In this document: positions 38,603-49,600 of the stretch, one piece after another
Layout: every line of letters begins with the position of its first letter
Position numbering within the stretch: position 1 is the stretch's first letter
Assembly (NCBI GenBank): GCA_028671895.1
Contig: CM053809.1
Span: 34,137,501 to 34,201,500 of the forward strand
Source of the DNA: Oenanthe sinensis
Lineage: Eukaryota > Streptophyta > Magnoliopsida > Apiales > Apiaceae
Length of the DNA stretch: 64,000 nt
Direction: 5' to 3'
Position numbers and translations under genes: made by a program
The notes under the pieces: generated by a model
Told to the model about the DNA's origin: nothing
The model's input: the letters and a program-made list of their open reading frames with translations, nothing else
Databases searched by the model: none

Positions 38603-39184
38603 GGCAGAGCCTGTGGGACGTATCTGATGATTTTTTATTAACAATTCATTATTCTTTTCAGCTACAAGAAGGAGAGATATCAACTCGCTGTATTTTGTGA
38701 AATTGCGTTGCCTATATTGTTGTGCCAGAATTATAGTGTTGGGGTGGAAGGTTGAGAGGGTCTTTTTAATCATTTCATCATTAGTAATTTTTTCACCGCA
38801 CAAAATTAATTTTGAACTTGTTTTGAACAGCACATAATTATATTCAGCAACCGATTTAAAATCTTGAAACCTTAGATTAATCCAATCATATCGGGCTGAG
38901 GGCAAACAAACAAGTTTTTGATGATCAAATATGTCTTTAAGATTATTCCAGAGGGTGAGTGGATCTTTGACAGTTAGATATTCAGATTTTAAATCTGCAT
39001 GAATATGGTGCCTAAGGAAGATAATAGATTTTGTATTTTGTTCAGCAGTTGGAGTTTTCCCTGTTACTATAGTGTCTTTTAACTCATTAGCACTCAGATG
39101 TAATTCAGCATCAAGCACTCAAGATAGATAATTTCCCCCAGAAACGTCCAATGCAACAAACTCTAATTTTGCAAGATTTGTCAT
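38603..39184 (-). pseudogene. Copia gag remnant (UBN2-type) with a nonsense codon
   Basis: The frame begins MTNLAKLEFVALDVSGGNYL, hits TGA at 39121-39119 where a Trp codon is expected, then continues VLDAELHLSANELK and ends near 38603. SARYDWINLRFQDFKSVAEY and the surrounding sequence match plant Copia Gag. The zinc knuckle and all downstream protease/integrase sequence are absent. Confidence 0.85.
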
Positions 39185-39489
39185 TCTGGTAATATTTAAA
39201 ACATGATATGATATAACATATCAATATTTAAATAATTAATCAATTATATACACAATAATATTTATAATATGATTTAATACAAAAGTTACGATGGCATAGC
39301 CGACCATTGAATTTTTGAATAATACTTGACGGCATGGTCATCTTTATAGTAATATTTGACGGCAGTATCATCTTTATAGTAATAATAAATAAAATAAATT
39401 TATAAACAACTAAATAAGATTAGTTCATACCTTTCTTATTACCTTATTTGGTTAAAAGTACCAGTTGGTAGAGTCTCGTGCTGATAACG

Positions 39490-39855
39490 TGTTGTAAATC
39501 TTGTATAATATCACTATTCTTCTGCTAGATAGTTTATAGTAAATATTATCTAATTGTATGTAAGAGAAAATAGAAGATGTAGAGATAAAGTTATATGCAT
39601 TCTCTGTATTTCATTGTGATTATTTTCATCAACTGAATGCGCTATTTATAGAGGTGGGTTTACAAGTCTTCCTAAGGAAGGTTTGTAAGTCTTCTCAACT
39701 AAGTATTACAAATCTTCTGGAGTAAGTTTCGCAAGTCTTCCTTGATAAGTTTTGTAAGACTTCCTTGATAAGTTTTATGAGGCTTCTTCGATAAGTTTTA
39801 CAAGTCTTACTCAATAAGTTTTGACAATCACTTTATTTATTTATATTATAAAACA
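39490..39855 (-). repeat. 5' LTR of the Copia element
   Basis: 366 bp, bounded TGTTG...ACA. It is the promoter-side LTR for the minus-strand element and carries one extra AAGTTTTGTAAGACTTCCTT-like block relative to the partner LTR. Confidence 0.88.
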
Positions 39856-40340
39856 TCTTAAGTTTTCTTAATAGTAGTAGGGGTACTGGTAGATTATAGA
39901 CGAATTAGACGTATTAAAGCATTTAAGGGTCATTTCATGCGTGAGTATGATATTAGAAATCGGGCTAGACTGACACAATGATGAAATTTCATTATTGATA
40001 TCATGTGTTTTGTTTAGTTCTGTAATGAAATTATTTAATATAAAGTATTATTGAATTAAAAGTTAAATAAATTTACTTTATTATATATATATTTTTATCA
40101 TTAGTAATGTTTGATTGTATATATTATTATTTTATTATTATTAATAATGTTAATTATCAATAATAAATTAATAATATTAAAATTAATAAACATATCCTTC
40201 CTTAATACCCACTTCCCCTTAAATATCAAAAACTCATGGGTTTGAGACATGAGGTTAAAATTTAAAAAAATTGAAACAAACATTAGGTATGAGTTTTATC
40301 TATTCTAAACTCATAGCTCATCCCAGAAATCCTGAACCCT

Positions 40341-40785
40341 TAGAGGTGGTTTGGTTGACGGAGTGGTATGGGGTTGGAATCAGGTTAAGGTTAATGGTAT
40401 GAGTTTCATGTATCATTTCTGATATTATGGGTTTGGTTGAGTGTTGGAATTCATATATTTGATTTAATAAATTTTGAGTTATTAATTATAATTAATTTAA
40501 AATATTAATTAATTTATTATTTTAATGTATTTTTATATAATTGATTTATTTCATATTAAATATTTACATGTAATTGCTTAAATAGAGATGAAAATATTAA
40601 GATAAAATGATTCCTCATGCCCACTTCTTATACTCACATCCCTCTTTAGGTATCAAAAACCCATATCTTGTGGGTTTGAGGTATGAGTTTCAAATCATCT
40701 TTTTTCTCAACTAAACATTAAGTATGAGTTTGGAATGGACGAAACTCATACCTAATTCCAGAATGAGTTGAACCAAACTATCTCT
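40341..40785. mobile_element. MITE-like foldback (TGGTTTGGTTGA ends)
   Basis: The left end GGTGGTTTGGTTGACGGAGT is complementary to the right end region AATGAGTTGAACCAAACTAT. Internal pairs include GGTATGAGTTTCATG with GAAACTCATACC. About 445 bp, non-coding. A related fragment with GTTTGAGACATGAGG and GGTATGAGTTT lies just upstream at about 39955-40320. Confidence 0.6.
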
Positions 40786-40920
40786 TAGAAATGGGACATC
40801 CTAAGAAAAAGGCAAAAAAAAATCAAATAGTTAAAATAGATCGTATATGAAAATTAATTTTGATATTGTAAAATTTTCTTATACTACATTCGAAAAGGAA
40901 GGTTATTTATGACCTAAAAT

Positions 40921-41275
40921 CAGTGTTATAGAAATCGTTAGACGGCCAAGGGTGGTTGGGATAACACCTAATCAGGAAGACGTGGATTAATCGGACAGAG
41001 TAATTGGAGCATTAATCGGCTGTATTTAAATATTATTTTTAATATTTTTATTTATTAAATATTTTTGCCAAATAATTTTGCCAATTTTTGAATTTGTCAA
41101 TGATTTTTACCGATTTTTTGTCGATTTTTGTCATTTTAAACCGATTTTTGACTTTTTCAACTATTTTTTGACCGATTTACGTAAAAACCGTCTAAATTTC
41201 CGCATAACCCCTCTCAGGGCGTTTCGGTGGCGCCTAGCGCCTAGACGGCCGCCTAGGCGGATTTTTAGAACACGG
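40921..41275. mobile_element. hAT-type MITE with 8-bp target duplication
   Basis: The ends are inverted repeats: CAGTGTTATAGAAATCG at the left and GGATTTTTAGAACACGG at the right. An exact 8-bp duplication CCTAAAAT flanks the element (40913-40920 and 41276-41283), the length made by hAT transposases. It is about 355 bp and has a GC-rich block (GGCGCCTAGCGCCTAGACGG) near the right end. No transposase is encoded. Confidence 0.88.
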
Positions 41276-42179
41276 CCTAAAATATGTTTTTTTGATGTCG
41301 TTCTGCGTCATTACATTTCAAGAGAATCAAATAACATTGTAATTTTTTGGAAAAAAAACCAATATTGTAATTTGAATTCCAATGAATAAATTTTATTCTG
41401 CACATATAATAATTTTGATGATGCATGACAATAAAGCAGTATACTAAAATTATGTTGTAACTGATTAACATGATTTAAATTAAATAATAAATGAATTTAT
41501 ACCGAAACCTTATTTTATTTAGTTTTTTTGATTTCGATTGTTTATTGACTCAAAAAAGTTTAATTGTAAGGGAGCAGTTCAATATAAATCCAGGCCAGCC
41601 AGCCAGCAGTTTATATATATTCAAAGTTCTCAAATTTATAAATGCAAATGCCGGATGCTTGCATCATTGTAATACTATCAATTTTGCAGTTTGATTACAA
41701 ACAAATAATTAAATCACGCCAACACCAATTGAATTTACTTGATTTTTTAAAAATCAGATGAATAAAAACAAAAACAAGTGACGAAAAAAGAAGTTTTATA
41801 AAGCAATTTTACCTGATTAATGTCGCCTCATCCGCTCCTTACATTTTTTCAGCCTGTTTACCCGCGGCACATATAATTTTAATTTATGAGGTATACTCTA
41901 TACATTAAAACAATTATTTCTGTATATTTACTCCCGTAATAATAATGTGAACTCTGCTCATGGGCAAAGACAACCAGATCAACATTTCATTACATGTAAC
42001 TGTTCTATCTAGGATTCGAGTCAATATTTCTGTAATTTGTAAAAGTCTTTTTATAGAATCTTATAATGTACTTGTGTTAATAGCCCCTCCTTGCACTCTG
42101 CAGAGTTGCAGAGCATGCCCTGAAAGTCCATGTTCAGTAACTTACACCATCATTCCTATTTTTGTGTATTTCATCAGTG

Positions 42180-42392
42180 TCCCGAATGGCTGATGAACGA
42201 TTAATTTATGCTGACAAACCACCTAAGGAGGAACTCAACAATTTCTAGAGTTTCTAGTACCTTGATGGTGGGCTGGCATATAGTGAGTTTCCACTTGCTC
42301 CTAGAAGCAAGAAACAAGCTTCGCAATTACTCAAGTTCACTTTTAAGGAGCTAAAAATTTATGTCAATACTGTAAAGGTAGATTCTTGATGC
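42180..42392 (+). pseudogene. unidentified coding-like remnant
   Basis: A reading frame from the ATG at about 42187 gives MADERLIYADKPPKEELNNF, followed within a few codons by two stops, then LDGGLAYSEFPLAPRSKK and QLLKFTFKELKIYVNTVKV. The composition is protein-like, with a possible acceptor (TTTCATCAG) before it and a possible donor (AAG|GTAGAT) after it. I do not recognise the family. It may be a fragment of a captured or dead gene. Confidence 0.35.
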
Positions 42393-44001
42393 TGCATTAC
42401 ACATATCAAGCATGAATTGTAGATGCACAACAGTTGCTTCTGTCTAGAGCAACAGTTAAACTTCTTTGAATGAACAAGTGCTTAATTCATGGAATATTTA
42501 GTCTGAATCATTATGCATGTTCATGTTTATACCCACTGCTTTGCTTGAGGGAAGAACATTGTAAAAAGCAAACAACTAGAACATTGGTGTCCTAATTTAT
42601 CAGCATGCTTTATTCATATCACTATACGATCTGACATGTTCTTTTTGCCAGGAACCAGCTCAAACTTTTCAGGAAACACGTTGAGAAACATCCCACCTTC
42701 CAAGTCTGCCATTGTATATGTTAATGTTATACCAAAGTAGTATATAATACATCCACGGTTTTTTTTTCTTTTGCCTTTTTTTGTACAAATGATTATTTCC
42801 TCACATCCACACCATCTTCCGTATTATGGGTATTTTTGCATCTTTATTTCTACAGCAATGTTAAAAAAAATCAAGATTCTTACAAAAATAGGGGATTTAC
42901 ATGAAAAGAGCCTCTCAAACTCCTAGAAATCTAGTTCCCGTACATCTAACTCTCCTCACACCTTACTTATGAGTTAAATATGATGCAAATGTTTGGTTTG
43001 GTTGTGTTTTAGCAGTAAGCAAGCTATCCAGTTTTCAAAATCCAGTTTTCCTCAACTTTCAGGCTGATCCTTGAAATTTGGCCTGCGACTGGATCCAATT
43101 ATACGTGGTTATTTATTTTCAGCACAAGTATCTGTTGATCCAAGTTAGGTGTGATAGTCATATGATGAGCTAGTTAATAAAAACACTATTTAGAGACTAT
43201 CAAATGGAGCATTTTATTCACATGTATACACTGAACTAGTACAATATAATGGATTCAGATGGATGGCTTTGCCTCTATTGTGACAATGGCATGGTTTGAT
43301 GTTATGAATTTATGATTATCGGTGTGAAAAAACCCTTTGTGGTTTAATTTGAACATTCAGGGGGTAGTCAGTAGTTACAGGCCCTGAGGAAACATCAGGG
43401 TGTTGTCGACGATAACGTCAAAGTACTCCTTAATATGTTGAGGTTGAAAATGATTTCCTTCTAGCCGTATTGCCGTTGTATATGTAGATATGTAAATTGT
43501 CAATACATGCTCCACGAGAGTATGCCTTATATGGTTCCATTCAAGACAGAGTTTAATAATTTATCAACCATACTAAAGATATATTATGTTAACATACTGT
43601 ATTCTATCAAAACCATGTTCTCGATCATTCTTTATTATGCAGATGAGTTTTTTTGCACAAGCATTTACAAGAAAACAACAAACAAATGAATATTCACTAC
43701 TTTTTTCAGTAGCAAGTACTCATCAATATAAAGTACAAACGGGAGGAGATTGTGTAAAAATTAGAATTTTAAAGTGCAAGTGCTGTCAACCAGTTTTACA
43801 TTTTATATCCTTATTTGGTCTCATGCATAAATATTTTGTCATTATTTCATGGATGTCTGTTGCTAAAAATATATCTATGAATGCCGGTCAGAGTCATCTG
43901 TCTTTATATTGATCTTATCATTTGTTTGTCCTAAACTCGTAATCTTATTCCAAAAAATTGTTTGTCATCATCAACATACAACTTTATACGAAATTTAATC
44001 A

Positions 44002-44009
44002 TATATAAA
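44002..44009 (+). promoter_or_regulatory. TATA box upstream of the BBE-like pseudogene
   Basis: TATATAAA lies about 60-70 bases before the expected start region near 44069. Its presence suggests that the promoter outlived the coding frame. Confidence 0.5.
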
Positions 44010-44068
44010 CTTCATGGATATCCTATCTTTGACATCAACTCACTAGACTTCAACAAAAATAGATTTGA

Positions 44069-45720
44069 AAAAAAAAGTCTTCAATCTCCAAGTTCTTGAT
44101 TTTCATCTTCATCGGATTCTTTTGTGTTCCTTGTTTATGTGAAGATAACACGAACCTCAACATTGCGTCCTGTTTAAATCAACAGAATATCAGTAACTTC
44201 ACTATATATTCGAACCCAAATAATGGTAGTTCCAACCTTTACTTTGATCTTCTAAATTTCTCCATACAAAATCTTCGTTTTTCAGCCGCTTCAGTACCTA
44301 AACCAGCATCTATAATTTTGCCGAAGACCAAAACAGAGCTTGTGAGCAGTGTTTTCTGCTGCCGATTAAGCTCTCTTGAAATCAGAATAAGGTGTGGCGG
44401 TCACAGCTATGAAGGCACTTCGTCTGTGGCCACTGATGGAAGTGCCTTTGTTATCATTGACATGATGAATTTAGACAGAGTTATAATTGATTCCAGACCA
44501 GACTTTGCATGGGTGGAAGGTGGCGCCACACTTGGCCAGACTTACTATGCAATTGCTGAGTCGAGTGATATTCGTGGATTTTCAGCCGGATCATGCCCAA
44601 CTGTGGGGAGTGGTGGCCACATTGCTGGTGGTGGATTCGGGTTGTTGTCGAGGAAATATGGACTTGCAGCTGACAATGTGGTGGATGTGCTGTTGGTAGA
44701 TGCAGAAGGCCGTTTGTTGGACAGGGAGGCAATGGGGGAAGATATCTTTTGGGCTATTAGAGGCGGTGGTGGAGGAATTTGGGGGATTGTTTATGCATGG
44801 AAGATCAAGTTATTAAGAGTTCCTAAAGCTGTACAGCTTTCATAGTGTCTAGGCCTGGTACAAACCTTCAGGTGACCAACCTTGTGGACAAATTGGCAAC
44901 ATGTAGCACCAAAGCTAGACGATGAATATTATCTATCTTCTTTTGTTGGTGCTGGATTGCCACAAAGGAATGGTACGATAGGAATATCAGCAACATTCAA
45001 AGGGTTTTATTTAGGTCCCAAAACCAGAGCTTTGTCAATCATAAGCAAACAATTTCCAGAATTGGGAATCACAGAGGGCAATTGTAAAGAAATGAGTTGG
45101 ATTGAATCAGTTGTTTATTTCTCTGGTTTGGATGATGGAAGCTCTGTTGTGGACTTGAAAAATAGGTATTTGCAAAGCAAGGGGTACTTCAAGGCCAAAT
45201 CAGATTATGTCCGAACTCCAATACCAGCTTATGGAATCAAAGAAGCTTTACGAATACTAGAAAAACAACCAAAAGGGTATGTCATATTAGACCCTTATGG
45301 TGGAATCCTGAACAGAATAAACAGTGAATCAATTGCTTTTCCACATAGAAAAGGTAACCTTTTTACAATTCAATATCTTGTGGAATGGGGAGAAGTTGAC
45401 AATAGTAAAAGCACAGAGTATATAGATTGGATACGGGGATTCTATGATTCAATGAAACCATATGTTTCATCAGGTCCAAGGGCTGCATATGTCAACTACA
45501 TAGATCTTGATCTCGGAACGTTTGAACTGATCAGTAGTAAAACTGCTACCCTATCTGATGCTGTGGAACGAGCTCGATTGTTGGGGGGGGGGAATATTTC
45601 TTAAAGAATTACGATAGATTGGTTCAAACCAAGACGACAATTGATCCAAACAATGTGTTTAGGAATCAGCAAGGCATTCCTCCAATGTCTACTGTGGTTA
45701 ACTTTAAAGACAATTTGTGA
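44069..45720 (+). pseudogene. berberine-bridge-enzyme-like FAD oxidase, decayed
   Basis: Intronless like most plant BBE-like genes. The parts cover nearly a whole protein: an N-terminal signal-peptide-like stretch (FLIFIFIGFFCVPCLCEDN), FAD-binding blocks, a BBE domain and a C-terminus (RLVQTKTTIDPNNVFRNQQG). The residues that bind FAD covalently are still encoded: His in CGGHSYEG and Cys in GSCPTVGSGGH. Lesions seen: no in-frame ATG between the stop at 44066-44068 and the mature region; a lost base just after VPKAVQ (about 44835-44842), opening a stop; an extra T in the DKW codon (about 44890) that returns to frame; and a shift at a ten-G run (45583-45592) before the conserved YFLKNYDRL. Family members are secreted or vacuolar oxidases of sugars, monolignols or alkaloid intermediates; the substrate cannot be inferred. 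Confidence 0.88.
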
Positions 45721-46612
45721 ACGATCTTTTAATTTTATGGTAGCCTCCCCTACCACATCATCTCGAAGCTTCTTTCTATAAGTAAAAAAAGCACAAATTT
45801 TGCATTTACCCGTATCTTTTTTGTTGCAATTATCAGTACTGGAAAGGAGTATCTTATGTAATTAAGATATCCTCAAACAAAATGCTATCTTATATAATTA
45901 TATATCGATCTCAAAAATGAATATCCCATTGGTTATTTTTGTCCAATCACTTTTAAAATCGTTATTTTTGTAAAATTTATTGTAAAGAAACCATTATTTT
46001 TGGTCATCAGCCTTCGATATATTATGATCATGTATGTAAATGTTTATGTATGATGTATCTTAAGATGGATGTTTACATTAATTTTTAGAATTATTATTCT
46101 ATTTCCTTGCCAAACAATGCTAAAATTTAAATTTAATCAAACAAAATCTGAAACGAAATTACAAGAATTTAAATTCTAGAATCAAATTTAACCTTTTAAC
46201 AGGAATGTTATGTTGCCAAGTGCCAACAAAATCTCAAATTATGATTAAAAGGATTGTTATGTTGCCAAGTGCCAACAAAATCTCAAATTATTTCATAATT
46301 TAAGTTAGTAAACACATATTAAATTTGTAAATCAGTTTATTTAACAAGAATAGAAGAGTAAAGTAACCCTACTGAACAATCTATTCGTGAAATCAAGATG
46401 AAGAATTGGTAAGATGAACCCATTCCTGAATTCAAGATGAAGAATTAGACGGTCTACAGTTCTCACTCATTATAGCCTTGAACCGTGAAGAACAAAATGT
46501 GAGATTTTATGAATTTATATGGAAAAGAATAGCATTCTCTCCTGTATTAGGACATAAAGAAATACCATAGCAGTCTCACCAAATTCAAAACGTTTGTTTT
46601 TTGGTTTTTCTT
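45721..46612. other. intergenic region, convergent 3' ends
   Basis: Lies between the BBE-like pseudogene (+) and the left ACX1 gene (-). AT-rich. It contains a 49-bp-period tandem repeat at 46202-46291 and a loose pair of AATCAAGATGAAGAATT blocks near 46392 and 46430. No gene is seen. Confidence 0.6.
46202..46291. repeat. 49-bp-period tandem repeat
   Basis: Two copies of a segment containing GTTATGTTGCCAAGTGCCAA and AAAATCTCAAATTAT (46202-46242 and 46251-46291) differ by one base over 41 positions. Confidence 0.9.
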
Positions 46613-49600
46613 TCAAAGCCTAGACAGGTGTAATTTACCCTTGAGCAAAGGCTTAATGTATTCAACATAACCATCCGTCACAACAGAGTCATTCAGTGGA
46701 TCCTTCCATGCTGCCTCGTAAAGCTTTGGATATACATTTCCATCGTAACGGCCGAGGATTGAACCAAGGTAGTGGTCTGTGTAGTTGAATGAGTCTACAA
46801 GTGCAACAGCATTTGGCCGGACCTGATGAAAAACCATGGACACTGTGAATTCCAAACTCATGTAAGATTGTAAAAACAAATGCAACCAAAATATCTCTTC
46901 ATAATGAAGCAACCTGGGAATATAAATTTCTAAGTTGAGTAGTTGCAAGTGAAGCCTGCTCGGCTGTAATACTGCTAGTAGCAAGAAATTCTCCCTGGTG
47001 TTTGTGAAGAAGAGACAGTGCGTAGATAGTGCAAAGAAATTTAAGTTGTTGTTTGACCCCCTTTCCAGGAATTTCTTGTTTCAATTTATCAATGAATCTG
47101 CATAATGACAATAAATCAACATAAGAATTGATGCATTAAGATAACATGTGTAGATCACCCACAACTTGCTATAGCACTATAATAATATTATTTGTCATCC
47201 GCTACATCCAACTTATCAGATCTTGAGAGAATCTCTAGGAGATGATTATAGTCTGATTATTAGGTAATACATGTTTTAGCTTCTTTAGCTTTGGACCTCG
47301 AGTATATTTAACAGTGACAGACTTTTGATATTGATAAAATGATATATCACTTGTGCACCTCTACTGAGCAGTATTCCTTTCCCCATTTCCTTCTGTTCGA
47401 TATCTGTATAACTTTCTATTGAAAATAAAAGGTTTATATGCCAAATTGTACATACTAAGAATTCATTTATGTTCATGGCATGACAATGATTTTATTAGTA
47501 TATATAACTTGAAGCTTCTGCAAGTTAGTCTCTTTTTCTAGAACAGAGTTCTAAATAAATTTTGCATTGATTAGTAGACTATGGAACATATTGAAATTAA
47601 AGAAAGCAGTGTAGTTTTATGACAAAAAATGCTTTAAAAGAAAAGAGAGAGCAGACAAGCTTACTTGGAAAGTACTATCAACTGGCAGTGAGCAATTGCA
47701 ACCTCAGCTAAATCTGCTGACAGTTCTGCAAAGCCTAAAGTCATTGGAAAAAAATGTATAAGCATTTTTTGGTAGTCATTTAAAACTTATAAATCAAATA
47801 TCTTCGATAATTAGACAATAGACACCTAAACTTGAACCGTAATGCCCTGCGGATACTTCAGCAACAACATAATCTAAAAGTTCATGATATGCAAGTAGCT
47901 AATTGTACCCCCACTTTTCATTAATAAGAAATTTTCATGTCCCTGTAGACGTTGGTCTTGCTCGTAATTTGTGGAATAACAGAGACTAAAAACATTTAAA
48001 GCACCAACTTCAGAAAGATTGTGTCACCTTCTTCAGGGTTGGGAAAATTGCGCAAACTCATAGCACAGGAAACAACCATTTTGAATGCCCTAGCCTCAAA
48101 TGCCTCTAGTATTGCACTGGGATTTAGCCAATCTTCAGCTGCATATATTGCAAAAATTAAATGATTAGGTGTATACTATTATAAACTGCACAATGCAATC
48201 TCGTATGTGATTCTTTAGGCTGACAACCATGTTAGATGTTAGTATCAAAATACTAAAGATCGCAATAAAGTCTGACATGTATTCCCCATGTTCAGAAGCA
48301 TGAACAGTAAATTACTAACAGTCACATATTTAAACTTTATCAATTCATCCGACCAATATTTCACTACCTTCCGTCTTTCAGTGCACGACAACTAGAGAAC
48401 ATCAGACTGAACTTGGTAAAAAAGGGGTTACCTCTTTCAACGTTAGAATGATAATGCATCAGATGTTCGGCTCGCCCCATATAAGAAGTTGTCCCCACCG
48501 GCTGTATTCCAGATCCCAACTGAGATACAGTCTTCACAAGAAACCTCGCAACCTACAAAAGGAGATTTGTCAGTACAAGCGATGATACTTAACATCAGGG
48601 CTAATAGATAGTATATACATTCAAACAGAAAGCTGGTATAGTGTTTGCTCCAATTTCGTCTACAATTAAATCAATACAAAAATAAAAAAAGAAATGACCT
48701 AAACCAGAAGACAAGGACAGGTGGTACATTATGTACTGATAACCGAACCATGCAAACAAGAAGCAACTTACAAGCACCTTGTATATTGCTACATAGAATA
48801 TAAGATGCACTGGGTATCCGATGGTTCCAGTTCAATGTGATACAGTGGTCTCCTACTACAAAAATATGCAAGCAGAATAATATAAAATTATAATTATATA
48901 GATACCTGTAAAAGCAGCACCATATTGTCTCCTTCATATGTACAGGCAGGTACATACACTGCGAACAGTTCAGGAAGGCCACTGCTGCATAGGTAGCCAT
49001 GGCCCCCACACAATTTCCGACATTCTTCAATAGCATCCTGGACAAAAATTAAATAATCATTCTAAATGAAAGGTAAAATAGCTTGAATCCAACTATAGAA
49101 AAACAGAATGACATTCAAATGAGTTCATGAACTTGCAAAATTTAATAGTGGAGCATCCAATATAAATGTTGCATCCAAGTATCTAACAAAATTGTCATAC
49201 ACCCAATAATCTCAAAACAAAACTGAAAGGGGATGTTCAGATGCAAGTGCATTAACTAAATAGTATAGTTAATACTCTCAAAGCAAAACTGACAGGGGAT
49301 GTTCAGATGCAAGTGCATTAACTAAATTGTATGGTTAATCATATTCATATCTCTGTAGAGTATGTCTACATGAATGTTTATAAACAGAGTGGAACTTTAC
49401 TTCCTATATCTAGAGTAAATTCAAATAAAACCTCGCATATTATTGGTACATCAACTCCGATAAATAAGCATAAATGTTCAGGAGCAAAAGAATGTATTTA
49501 CAGATCCGAAACATAGGAAAATGTATACAAGGCTGTAGTAAAAAAAAAGTGAAAATGTCTACTGCAAAATGCTAGATCCTAGAAGGCAACGTTGTCCACT

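Larger units (their letters stand above)
37156..39855 (-). mobile_element. internally deleted Ty1/Copia LTR retrotransposon
   Basis: The LTRs lie at 37156-37494 (3' LTR in element orientation) and 39490-39855 (5' LTR). Both begin TGTTGTAAATC and end ACA on the plus strand and differ by point changes and a short tandem block. Inside the 5' LTR the minus strand reads CGTTATCAGCACGAG, a primer-binding-site-like sequence common in plant Copia elements. Minus-strand remnants encode Gag (about 39184-38603) and the terminal part of the RT/RNase H region (38543-37857). At about 2.7 kb it lacks protease, integrase and most of RT, so it is non-autonomous. The flanking pentamers (TATCT, TCTTA) do not form a clean target duplication. 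Confidence 0.9.
39856..43999. other. intergenic region with MITEs and a gene remnant
   Basis: Between the Copia element and the BBE-like pseudogene. Holds a GGTATGAGTTT-type foldback (about 40341-40785), an hAT-type MITE (40921-41275) and an unidentified coding remnant near 42180-42390. The rest, including 42.75-43.95 kb, shows only AT-rich DNA and short meaningless open frames. Confidence 0.55.

Noticed and set aside
44481..44732. Minus-strand and alternate plus-strand frames over the BBE-like locus
   Set aside because: Shadows of the BBE-like coding sequence in other frames.
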